From: BOG-938 sp048498155
GTDB taxonomy: Bacteria; Pseudomonadota; Alphaproteobacteria; Caulobacterales; Caulobacteraceae
Length of the DNA stretch: 58,654 nt
Assembly: GCA_048498155.1 (NCBI GenBank)
Contig: JBEHYN010000012.1
Coordinates: 1-58,654 of the forward strand
Direction of reading: 5' to 3'
Within the stretch, counting starts at the first letter, position 1, and the number at the start of each line of letters is the position of its first letter. The notes beneath the pieces were generated by a model, which was given only the letters and a program-made list of their open reading frames with translations, had not been told where the DNA came from and did no database searches. Of the stretch, positions 44,661 to 52,228 are shown in pieces. The translations under genes were made by a program, and so were the position numbers.

Positions 44661-45680
44661 ATGCCGCATCGCACCCGGGCCGCCGGTCACTCAATCCTTG
44701 TGGGGGCCTGCCTGTTTTTGGCTGTTGCGACCGCATCATGCGAGCGGCAACGCGCCGCAGAATCTGGGCCTAAGCGGCCGCCAAAGGCCCTGCAACCCCT
44801 CGACATTCTGATCGATTGGCAAGCTGAGCCTACCTACCTCGGCATCTACTACGCCAAGCACAAAGGCTATTTCGCTGGTGCGGGCTATTCGGCGACGATC
44901 ACACAATCCTGGGGAGCGAACCAAGCTGTCGCCGCTGTAGCCAGCGGCAAGTATACGATCGGAACGGCGTCGGGCGGCGCCACCGTGCTTGGCCGTAACA
45001 ACGGCGCAAATGTGGTCTCACTTGGCGTGCTCTATCCACGAATCCCCAGCGTGGTCTACGGACTTTCCTCGACAGGCGTCCACAAGCCGGCGGACTTGAA
45101 GGGGAAGAGGATCGGGATCTATCCGGGTAGCATAACGAGCAATGAGTTCGATGCATTTTTGAAGCTGAATGGACTGAAGCGCAGCGACGTCACGATCGTC
45201 TCGCTAAGCGGAGCAGATATACCTGTCCTGCTTGCTCACAAAGTTGATGCGGTCTTGCACTACACAGAAATGAGCCCCGTGCAGGTGGAGACCAACCCTC
45301 AGATTCCGGGGCCAAGCGGCTCCAAGACGTTTGAGTTGAAGCTCGCGGACTACGGGGTCGGTGGCTACGGCCTCAATGTCATTGCGAACCAAGACGCCTG
45401 GCGTAGTCAGAAGGTTCAGCTTGCGGCGCTGTCGAGCGTAATTGCCCGTGGCTACAAGGATGGATGTGCTCAGCGCGCAGATGCGGTCAAGGCGTTCGTG
45501 GCGGAGTTTCCCGACAAGGATGCGAGCTACGTAAAAAGCAGCTGGGATAGGGTCTGCGATTTAGTGGGCACGAGCCCCGGAGCTCAAGACGCTCAGGGTT
45601 GGCAGGAGACAATCGACCTCTATCGCAGCCTTGGCCTTTTGACCGTCAACGTCGCGCCTGCCGACATTCTGGGACAGTAG
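44661..45680 (+). CDS. NMT1/THI5-like substrate-binding lipoprotein (island gene 4)
   Basis: Solute-binding protein of 339 residues with a lipoprotein-type signal (VGACLFLAVATASC, C27). The mature part fits the NMT1/ThiY/SsuA fold: IDWQAEPTYLGIYYAKHKGY, then GANQAVAAVASGKYTIGTAS, then ADLKGKRIGIYPGSITSNEF. The ligand may be an aromatic or pyrimidine-like compound (ThiY-like proteins bind thiamine precursors), but sequence cannot fix this. AGGAG precedes the ATG. With the two genes upstream it makes a complete importer. Confidence 0.85.
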   Translation: MPHRTRAAGHSILVGACLFLAVATASCERQRAAESGPKRPPKALQPLDILIDWQAEPTYLGIYYAKHKGYFAGAGYSATITQSWGANQAVAAVASGKYTIGTASGGATVLGRNNGANVVSLGVLYPRIPSVVYGLSSTGVHKPADLKGKRIGIYPGSITSNEFDAFLKLNGLKRSDVTIVSLSGADIPVLLAHKVDAVLHYTEMSPVQVETNPQIPGPSGSKTFELKLADYGVGGYGLNVIANQDAWRSQKVQLAALSSVIARGYKDGCAQRADAVKAFVAEFPDKDASYVKSSWDRVCDLVGTSPGAQDAQGWQETIDLYRSLGLLTVNVAPADILGQ

Positions 45681-45683
45681 TTT

Positions 45684-46916
45684 ATGACGCGAGTAATGGT
45701 CACCGGTGCGTTTTCCAGCTTGATGACGGCCCAGCCGAACGGGCTGTACCGTTTCTCCGTTGAGGGCAAACAACGAATTGACGCTATACATCAACTCCTT
45801 TCGGCGGCGGGCTACGAAATACTGTCAGCTCACATCGCCGATCGATACGGAGAGTCACCCTGGGGCGACGACTTTGTGAGCCGGGACCTTGACTGGGCGG
45901 CGACGTGTGATGTGCAGCTTGTCCTTCTCCCCGCCGGACCAACCGGAGAGGCCGTACGATCCGACGGCACCATGATCGAGCTGGGATTCGCCTTTGCCAA
46001 GGGTAAGCCGATAGTGCTGCTGGCGGATGACGTCAGTCATCAGAGCAATTCGTTTTTCTTGCGCGCCTTTGCACAAAGAGAGTCTGGCCGTTGCGTCGAA
46101 TGGAACCATGCTTACCAGGATGAGCTCCTGCGCAACCTTGCAGAGGTCGCTCGACCAATTGCCGGGGACGGCTCTAGACCACGCGAGCAGCGAAGCGACG
46201 TCGACGGGGTGATTGCCGACCTGAGACGCGAGCAGGTCCCCCACAACGTGGTGGTCAGCGGTATGCCTCTGACCGTTTTGCCCGGCGTTCTTTCGCCACG
46301 CCTGAGCCACGCGCCGGACGCCCTGATTTCCAAATGGGACATACCGCCCAGAGCGCACGTCTTGGATCTAGGGTGCGGGTCCGGCGTCTTAGGGCTGGCG
46401 GCACTCCGGGGGGGCGCCGACCGTTTGGTTTCTCTGGATATCAACCCCCAGGCAGTCAAGACAACATCCCTCAATCTCGTTGAATTGGGCCTGGACGATC
46501 GGGGCGAAGCAAGGCTCAGCGACGCCTATTCGGCGCTGAAAACCGGAGAGGCGTTCGACATCATCCTATTCGCCGCCCCATACTGGGACCGGGCGGCCGC
46601 AGATGATTTGGAGCGTTCGTGCTTCGATGGCGACTATAGGTTCTTCCAAGAGGCCATTGATGGCGCCCATACGTGGATCAAACCCAACGGCGTGATGTAC
46701 GTGATCTTTTCCGACCAAGGAGACGTTGGGCGCGCCTTGCGGATAATCGACGCCAGCAAGATGCGAGTACAAGAGATGCATCTGTCCCGCCCATCGACGC
46801 CTGGTGGGCATATCCGAATTATCTGGGAGCTCAGCCACCGACGGCCCAAAAGCGTCGCGCTTCATACTCCTGCAAGCCTTGGAAAAGAAGGCGATCGGGC
46901 GCGCATCGCCCGGTAG
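45684..46916 (+). CDS. Deoxyribosyltransferase-like / methyltransferase fusion (island gene 5)
   Basis: Two-domain protein of 410 residues. The N-terminal ~150 residues match a nucleoside 2-deoxyribosyltransferase-like (TIR/NDT-type Rossmann) fold: RVMVTGAFSSLM, then CDVQLVLLPAGPTGEA, then SDGTMIELGFAFAKGKPIVL with E99 as the likely nucleophile. The C-terminal part (~215-390) is a class I SAM methyltransferase with motif I VLDLGCGSGVLG at 226-237 and D252. The usual NPPY is AAPYW (298-301), so it may not be an adenine or glutamine methyltransferase. The fusion suggests making or modifying a nucleotide-like compound, possibly from the transporter's ligand; inference. It starts 3 nt after the binding-protein stop. 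Confidence 0.8.
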   Translation: MTRVMVTGAFSSLMTAQPNGLYRFSVEGKQRIDAIHQLLSAAGYEILSAHIADRYGESPWGDDFVSRDLDWAATCDVQLVLLPAGPTGEAVRSDGTMIELGFAFAKGKPIVLLADDVSHQSNSFFLRAFAQRESGRCVEWNHAYQDELLRNLAEVARPIAGDGSRPREQRSDVDGVIADLRREQVPHNVVVSGMPLTVLPGVLSPRLSHAPDALISKWDIPPRAHVLDLGCGSGVLGLAALRGGADRLVSLDINPQAVKTTSLNLVELGLDDRGEARLSDAYSALKTGEAFDIILFAAPYWDRAAADDLERSCFDGDYRFFQEAIDGAHTWIKPNGVMYVIFSDQGDVGRALRIIDASKMRVQEMHLSRPSTPGGHIRIIWELSHRRPKSVALHTPASLGKEGDRARIAR

Positions 46917-46972
46917 GCGGGCTTCGTCTATATCGTGGTAGAATTTCCGCTCAGCGGAGGGAGCAGAAGCAG

Positions 46973-47641
46973 ATGTCGCCTAACGACCTCAACAGCACCG
47001 CTGCCGGTGTCCTCGCAGAGATGCGGACCGGAAAATTACCGTCTGGTTCGGCGGCCGGCGACCTTGATCGCCTTCCAATAATCGATGCGCTCCGCGCTGC
47101 GGTCGGATCGGACGACAGAGATTGGCTGCTGGCCGCGGTTGAGAACAGCGACGATCGCCTCGCCGCACTCGCCGTGAGTATGCTGCGAAGGTTGATCGGC
47201 GATCCAGTCGTCTTCAGCGCTTTTGAACGCCGATGGGAAAGCGCCTCAGTCTACCTGCGCTTTCGCCTCCTCTGGCGGTTCCTGGATGTCGAAAGTCTTT
47301 CGCTCGATTGGCAGGGCAGACTACAGTCCTTTGTCTTTTCGGAGTTTGATGAGATTGGCCCCTATACGCGGGAATTCTATCCCCCGGGGATCGAGGGCAT
47401 TGAGCACCTCCTAAGGCGGCTGGCGGAGCCGACTACCTCCCTAAAGGTCTGGGCATATGTCGCCAACATTCCAGCGGTGATGCCTGACCCGAAAGCTGCG
47501 CGCGCCCTGATCGTCTTGTGCGCCAGCCACTTTAAGCACCTTCAGGGGCCTTTCTGTGATCGCCTGCTCTCCCTAGTTGACGCGCCATCACATGGCACAA
47601 GCTCAAAGACGCCAGGGGTGCCCGACCCCGAGCCAGCCTGA
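46973..47641 (+). CDS. Helical repeat-like hypothetical protein (island gene 6)
   Basis: Protein of 222 residues. A leucine- and arginine-rich helical pattern (LLAAVENSDDRLAALAVSML, then SVYLRFRLLWRFLDVESLSL, then PTTSLKVWAYVANIPAVMP) recalls HEAT-like or armadillo scaffolds, though no repeat is clear enough to claim. The AGGGAG Shine-Dalgarno sequence before the ATG at 46973 is good; the longer frame upstream is a shadow of the fusion gene. It is 56 nt after the fusion gene and probably the last gene of the island. Confidence 0.65.
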   Translation: MSPNDLNSTAAGVLAEMRTGKLPSGSAAGDLDRLPIIDALRAAVGSDDRDWLLAAVENSDDRLAALAVSMLRRLIGDPVVFSAFERRWESASVYLRFRLLWRFLDVESLSLDWQGRLQSFVFSEFDEIGPYTREFYPPGIEGIEHLLRRLAEPTTSLKVWAYVANIPAVMPDPKAARALIVLCASHFKHLQGPFCDRLLSLVDAPSHGTSSKTPGVPDPEPA

Positions 47642-47764
47642 TATAATTTCCGATAATGCTTATTATACGCATTTTCTAACTAATTGATTAATAGGCGTTT
47701 TTATCGCTCCAACCGGTCGGTAGGTGGCACCAACTAGATGACCCCACCTCACCTCCCTGAGCGA
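47642..47764. other. AT-rich boundary of the island
   Basis: About 120 nt of much lower GC (TAATGCTTATTATACGC and neighbours) with no gene. It lies between the island's last gene and the vsr remnant and marks a probable junction. Confidence 0.5.
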
Positions 47765-48100
47765 TTAATCCCAGCGTCCCTGAATTTCGAACGCCGATGC
47801 AGTCCCTCGAAGGAAACCCTCGCACGCGTCAAGCGCATCTTCGGTTCTAAGTTTGGCGCGACCTCGCAAAGCACATTCCCAGACGGTGAGCCGCCTCCAC
47901 CCTGTGCCGGCAAGCGCTTCGTCGGAGAGCTTATCGCGCGCCTTGTTGGCAGCGATCTTGGAGCGCCAGAATTCTGGCCGCGTCGCAGGTAGCCGGAACA
48001 TCGGACAATTGTGGCCATGCCAGAAACAGCCGTTGATGAGTATGACCGACCGCCTTGTAGGCAGGACCATATCCGGCCGTCCGGGAAGGTGAGGGTCATG
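47765..48100 (-). pseudogene. vsr (very short patch repair endonuclease), 5'-truncated
   Basis: The reading frame gives HDPHLPGRPDMVLPTRR, then LINGCFWHGHNC, then WRRLTVWECALRGRAKL, which matches Vsr from its LHD/LPGKPDIVLP region to the C-terminus. The first ~45 residues of Vsr are missing: the frame loses similarity just at the ATG of the plus-strand gene at 48098. The only ATG (48070) lies after the catalytic Asp of GRPD, so any product would lack it. The gene is a remnant of a cytosine-methylation repair or restriction-modification locus. Confidence 0.8.
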
Positions 48101-48739
48101 CGACCCCGCAGCGAGACCCAGAAGCAGAAGCGAAGGGACCTCTGGGCCGCCCGTGAAGCCGATCGCAAACTGGGGCGCCGGATCAGCGATGAAGACGCGC
48201 TGAAACTTCGGCTGGAGGAGCTTGAGGCGGCTCTGCGGGACATGGGCCGCTTAGGGATTCACAACAAGCGCCACGCCGTTCCGCTCGAAGATATCGCGGA
48301 CGACGGCCAGCGTTTCGCCGTGCTGAAAGCCCGGGTCGAACGCCTCGAAGCACTGTGGGCGATCAACCAGAGAAAGCGCGAAACCCGGGGCAAGATCATC
48401 CTCGGCGGAGCCCTGTTGGCAGAGGCGGCCGACGAAGCTTGGCAGGAAGGCGAAGCCGACCTTCTGCACCGCCTGGTCGACATCCTGGACCGCCGGGTGG
48501 AGAGCGTCAGGGACCGGCTGACGGTGCGCGAACTGCTCGGAAACGTGCCCCTTCCCCTTCGCCCGGGCGGCGATCCCAGCGAGGATCTACTGGCCGCGCT
48601 GGAAGCCGTAGGCGGCGAAGCGCCCGACTTCGATGCGATGGCGGAGTCGGCCCTGGCGGACGACGACGAGCGCCTTACGCCGAGCGAGGTGGACAAGGAT
48701 TATGCCGACCTGGACGCCACCTGGCGCCAGCCGGCCTAG
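48098..48739 (+). CDS. TraD-like mobilisation protein
   Basis: Protein of 213 residues, rich in Arg, Glu and Ala. The central segment RKRETRGKIILGGALLAEAA, then EADLLHRLVDIL, resembles the short TraD/MobC-type conjugal proteins of Ti-like plasmids (R-K-x-R-T-R-x-(L/I)-I-x-(I/L)-G-G). The N-terminus is a basic coiled-coil-like helix (ETQKQKRRDLWAAREADRKL). The ATG at 48098 is chosen; the open frame upstream is antisense to the vsr remnant. Members accompany the relaxase or TraG, neither of which is visible in the window. Confidence 0.6.
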   Translation: MRPRSETQKQKRRDLWAAREADRKLGRRISDEDALKLRLEELEAALRDMGRLGIHNKRHAVPLEDIADDGQRFAVLKARVERLEALWAINQRKRETRGKIILGGALLAEAADEAWQEGEADLLHRLVDILDRRVESVRDRLTVRELLGNVPLPLRPGGDPSEDLLAALEAVGGEAPDFDAMAESALADDDERLTPSEVDKDYADLDATWRQPA

Positions 48740-49635
48740 TGGCGGCGATCGCTCGGGCGGCCGTCGGATAGCACGAACATCGCCCGGCTGGGATCGACCG
48801 GCTGATCGCTACGCTGGTCCGCCGGCGGCGCCTGGAAATCCGCGCCCGACGAGACCGGCGTAAGGACTGGAACCGGGCCTTCAATGGGCTCCGGCGGCAG
48901 CGTGGCGGGTCCGGGAAACGCCCGGTTCTCACCCACGAAGATGCCGTCGTTCGGGGCGGTCAAAGCGGTCCTGGGGCCGGCCGGCGAGGGCCTGGCCGAG
49001 CTCGAACGCCCTCCCCTTCCCCCCTCTCCTTTGGCCGCGTCTCCGCGGCCCGCTTCCACATAGAAGGTATGGGCGCCAATCACCGCGGAGGATGGAGCGC
49101 CGCCAAAGTTCGTCAGGCCCGGCGACACCGCGCCCGCCGCTTCCCGGGCCGCGACGATCCGGGCGTTCTGGAAGAACCGCGCGCCATTCGTCAGGTCCGG
49201 CAAACGACCCTCGATCGCCAGGTTGATGATGGTGTTGACCCGCGCCCGCTGGGCCTCCGAGACGGGCGGCAGATTGCGCCAGCTGCCGCCGGCCCGCATC
49301 ACCGGCTCGAACTGCGCGCGGGCGTTCAGCACGGCTTCGACGCTTGAGCCCCAGCGACCGTCCTGCAGCCGGTTCAGGATGGTGTAGACGACGGCCGCCA
49401 GGCCGCTGTCGCCCTGGTTGGCGGCCTCCGAGAAAGCGACGCGGGCGATGGCGTCGCGTGCCTCTGCTCCACCCAGGCGGGCCGCCAACGTCGAACCTGA
49501 CGGGGGTGCGGCGGCGGCCGAAATGGAAGGCGACGTGGCCATCGCCGCCGGACAATTGACACCGGCCGGCAATGGCTGGGCGCTCATTCCCCGGGCCAGA
49601 AGGGCGCACAAACCCGCGAGGGCGGCGGCGTCCAT
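48736..49635 (-). CDS. SleB-like cell wall hydrolase
   Basis: Protein of 299 residues with an N-terminal signal-like region and a hydrolase_2/SleB domain (~55-170): RVAFSEAANQGDSGLAAVVY (catalytic Glu in FSEAAN), RLQDGRWGSSVEAVL, and ARFFQNARIV. A Pro-rich C-terminal tail follows. It cleaves peptidoglycan and so would help the conjugation channel cross the wall. Its ATG overlaps the traF stop (TGATG), and its end overlaps the end of the TraD-like gene on the other strand by 4 nt. Confidence 0.82.
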   Translation of the reverse strand: MDAAALAGLCALLARGMSAQPLPAGVNCPAAMATSPSISAAAAPPSGSTLAARLGGAEARDAIARVAFSEAANQGDSGLAAVVYTILNRLQDGRWGSSVEAVLNARAQFEPVMRAGGSWRNLPPVSEAQRARVNTIINLAIEGRLPDLTNGARFFQNARIVAAREAAGAVSPGLTNFGGAPSSAVIGAHTFYVEAGRGDAAKGEGGRGGRSSSARPSPAGPRTALTAPNDGIFVGENRAFPGPATLPPEPIEGPVPVLTPVSSGADFQAPPADQRSDQPVDPSRAMFVLSDGRPSDRRH

Positions 49636-50174
49636 CAGACGTCACCTGGGCGGTCGGCCCGGGTCATGATCGGGCGGAAGACGCCGACGATCGCTTCGCG
49701 CCGAACCGGTCCGTAGTACCGGCTGTCGAAGCTGTTGGGGATGCGGTTGGAGAACACAAAGAACTCGCCCTCGCCCAGACGGCGGCAGGCGCGCCAGTGC
49801 GGTAGCGGCCGGCTCTCGCCGTCATGGGCGAGCACGGGCGCGCGCCACACGCCGTTGATCACCAGCTTGCCGTCGAGGGTGCAGACGGTGTCTCCCGACA
49901 TCGCCGCGACCTCCTTCAGGATCGGCATATGGCGCAGATAGGCCATGCGACCGCTGGCGTAGGTCAGGACCGAGGGCGGGGCTGGGAACGCGATGATCTG
50001 GCCCCGGCTTGGAGCCGCGGCGCTGCGAATGTAGAGGCCCCTAGGCTCACTATCCGAGCGATTCCACAGCAGCGACGGACCCTGAACGACCAGGGCCAGG
50101 GCGCCCAGCAGCACGGCCGGAGCCAATGCCGCCGCGATAACCAGGAGCCTGCGTCTCACAAGGCCATGGATCAT
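49635..50174 (-). CDS. traF: TraF-type conjugal signal peptidase
   Basis: Serine protease of the S26 family, 179 residues. A membrane anchor (VIAAALAPAVLLGALALVVQ) precedes the catalytic segment NRSDSEPRGLYIRS (Ser42) and the general base Lys87 (PILKEVAAMSGDTVC). A C-terminal motif FVFSNRIPNSFDSRYYGPVR completes the family. TraF of RP4 processes and cyclises the TrbC pilin, and a trbC gene is present at 30.3 kb. It forms an operon with the SleB-like gene. Dyad element C lies about 87 nt upstream. No relaxase gene follows upstream. Confidence 0.9.
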   Translation of the reverse strand: MIHGLVRRRLLVIAAALAPAVLLGALALVVQGPSLLWNRSDSEPRGLYIRSAAAPSRGQIIAFPAPPSVLTYASGRMAYLRHMPILKEVAAMSGDTVCTLDGKLVINGVWRAPVLAHDGESRPLPHWRACRRLGEGEFFVFSNRIPNSFDSRYYGPVRREAIVGVFRPIMTRADRPGDV

Positions 50175-50260
50175 GTCTCAGCCCTATGTTGACGCCCCCT
50201 GCTTGCGATCAGCCACGGGGCGGGCGCACTGGAAGACCGCGCAGCATGCGCTTCCTTTGA

Positions 50261-50284
50261 GTGCCTTTTATGGCAAAAAGTCCC
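50261..50284. promoter_or_regulatory. Shared dyad element, copy C
   Basis: GTGCCTTTTATGGCAAAAAG followed by TCCC. It matches copies A and B, including the C-TTTTAT-N2-C core and the AAG(C/T)CCC end. It is probably an operator for the traF operon. Confidence 0.6.
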
Positions 50285-50394
50285 CTGCCCTGCCAGGGTT
50301 GACGCATCGGTTCTCGGTCGCGCGAATCAAGCGATCTGGACAAGATCGCTCAAGGTGACGGCGTGCGCCGGCATACTCTCCGCGTGAACTATCG

Positions 50395-51369
50395 TTAGCG
50401 TGTTTGGAGGTAGTGGCGGACGTTCTGCGCCTTCCAGGCCAACATGGGCATGGCCGCGATACGCGCCTTGACCTCGTCAGCGACCGCCAGGCCGGTCGGA
50501 TCGATCTCTCCGGCGTCGAGCAGGCGGTCCAGAAACGCCGCTTCGCCGGCTGTTCGCTCGAACAGCGGCGCCAGGCCGGCGCGGCAAAGGGCGACCGAGT
50601 CGGCGATCCAGCGGTCCACGCCGCCCGCGGCCTCGAAAAAGTCTCGTGGCAGGCAGATGGCGAGCTTCTGTCTCAACTCCCGGGGATCGCCGCCGATGTC
50701 GTCGAGACTGGCCTCGCGCCAGTCCCGGCGGCCGGCCGCGCCCCACGCCAGAACCCCCGCTCGAACGAGGCTCCAGTCGAGGGTTTGGGTCTCTAGGATC
50801 CGGCGGGCGTCGAAGACGTCGCGCGCCGCCCTCCGGTCGAGCAACGCGACCAGTTTACCGGCCACAACTTCGTGCAGGTCGAGCACGGGAATGCCTGTGG
50901 CCTCCACCCCGCCGAGCGGGGTGGAGGACATCGTTTGGACGCCGAACAGCGGCCCTCGGGCCATGTAGTTGAGGTCGACTTCGATGCTCGCGCCGCCGCC
51001 AAGCGCCGAGCTGTAGCGTGCCACCCACTTGCCGCCAGCATGACCCGGCGGCTGACGCCGGACCTGGTAGCCTTGGGCCTCCAAGAGGCGAAACAAGGCC
51101 TCATCGACAAGAGGGCGATCTGCCTCCATCGCCGCCCGGTCCACGGCCCCGACGTAGTTGAGGTCGATATCCACGGAGAGGCGGTCCAGGCGCAGGTGGA
51201 AGACGTTCAGCGCTGTCCCGCCCTTCAGCGCTACGCGGGTTTTTAGGTCCCGATCCTCGGCGATCGCCTGCAGCACGTCGAGCAGCCGCAGCACCTTTTC
51301 TAACGTCGCCGCCGGCAACCGCGTCTCAGCCGCGATGCGCTGCAGGGTCTGAGCGGAGGGCGCCGCCAT
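50395..51369 (-). CDS. AbiEii-type nucleotidyltransferase toxin
   Basis: Toxin of a type IV toxin-antitoxin and abortive-infection pair, 324 residues. The nucleotidyltransferase motif is at ~48-72 (LKGGTALNVFHLR, then RLSVDIDLNYVG) with the paired aspartates D67/D69. The third acidic residue is in SIEVDLNYMARG. A helical C-terminal half follows. AbiEii proteins transfer GMP/nucleotides and stop growth of infected cells. Its ATG overlaps the antitoxin stop (TGATG), the normal order antitoxin then toxin. Confidence 0.9.
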   Translation of the reverse strand: MAAPSAQTLQRIAAETRLPAATLEKVLRLLDVLQAIAEDRDLKTRVALKGGTALNVFHLRLDRLSVDIDLNYVGAVDRAAMEADRPLVDEALFRLLEAQGYQVRRQPPGHAGGKWVARYSSALGGGASIEVDLNYMARGPLFGVQTMSSTPLGGVEATGIPVLDLHEVVAGKLVALLDRRAARDVFDARRILETQTLDWSLVRAGVLAWGAAGRRDWREASLDDIGGDPRELRQKLAICLPRDFFEAAGGVDRWIADSVALCRAGLAPLFERTAGEAAFLDRLLDAGEIDPTGLAVADEVKARIAAMPMLAWKAQNVRHYLQTR

Positions 51370-52160
51370 CAGAGGCCTTCGAATCGCTGGTCAACGACGG
51401 CGTGGGGAAGGATCACACCCCATCCAGGCGCGGCCTGTCCCTGCCCTACCGTCGCGCCCAGGGCATAGCGGTTTTGACGCGGCGCCAGCTTGTGGATCGC
51501 CTCCAACGCAGTGTCGGGAACACGCAAGTGTTCGCGACGCGATTCCAGCCACCAGCCCGCCGCCCCGGCGGCCGTCGCGTTGCCGTTGGCCGCCAGATGT
51601 GCAGCAAGCCGCTCGGCGTCCAGACGCCCGACGAGGTCAAGGCTGTTGACCAGTTCCTCCGCGCCGCCGGCGAGGTCCGGCCGGTCGAACAGATCGGCGA
51701 CGGTCCGCTCCAGGGTCGTTACCGCCACGGCTTGGCCGAGGCGGTCGACAGTGGTGACGCTCTCCGGCCCGAGCAGGGTGGTGGGTCGCACGAAGCGGCA
51801 GGAAAATTCCGTGGTCTTGAACAGGCCCGGCTCGCCCGGGGCGATCGCCTGGACGTCGAACTCGGCGGTGTAGGCATAACCGTGCAACTCGAGCGCGGAG
51901 TGGTAGCCGATCACGGCCTCTGGCCGCAGCCGCGAAGCGAGGAGGAAGCGATCCACCCACCACGTCGCTGGGTCGGCGTGCTTGGGAACCGAGGCGTAGA
52001 GTCCGCGGGCGATGCGTTTGATGTTGCCGGCTTTGACATGCTGGCTCAGCATAGCGGTGACCGTCTTGTCCGCTGGCGCGCGGCCGACCGCGCGCGCGTA
52101 GTCGGCCCGCGTGAACACCGGGGTGGCGCTGAAGAAGGGAGCGGACAGGTTTCGGGACAT
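51369..52160 (-). CDS. AbiEi-type antitoxin
   Basis: Antitoxin and autorepressor of 263 residues. The N-terminal winged-helix-like part includes FTRADYARAVGR, then MLSQHVKAGNIKRIARGLYA. The AbiEi C-terminal region includes IGYHSALELHGYAYT, TTLERTVADLFDRPDLAGG, and AGWWLESRREHL. The start at 52160 is 18 nt after the predicted transcription start; no strong Shine-Dalgarno sequence is visible. The pair sits between the transfer genes and par, a usual place for stabilisation modules. Confidence 0.88.
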   Translation of the reverse strand: MSRNLSAPFFSATPVFTRADYARAVGRAPADKTVTAMLSQHVKAGNIKRIARGLYASVPKHADPATWWVDRFLLASRLRPEAVIGYHSALELHGYAYTAEFDVQAIAPGEPGLFKTTEFSCRFVRPTTLLGPESVTTVDRLGQAVAVTTLERTVADLFDRPDLAGGAEELVNSLDLVGRLDAERLAAHLAANGNATAAGAAGWWLESRREHLRVPDTALEAIHKLAPRQNRYALGATVGQGQAAPGWGVILPHAVVDQRFEGL

Positions 52161-52184
52161 AAGCTCACAGAGGCCGGAGAAAGC

Positions 52185-52213
52185 TATATATAACCTATGG
52201 CTTGTGGCGTCAA
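52185..52213 (-). promoter_or_regulatory. Promoter of the abiE operon
   Basis: On the minus strand TTGACG (52208-52213), 17-nt spacer and TATATA (52185-52190), a near-consensus housekeeping promoter. It lies just upstream of the AbiEi gene. Confidence 0.8.
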
Positions 52214-52228
52214 AAATGAGTTACCCGG

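Noticed and set aside
47749..48243. 164-codon minus-strand open frame across the vsr remnant
   Set aside because: It reads another frame than the one with Vsr similarity and is rich in serine and arginine.
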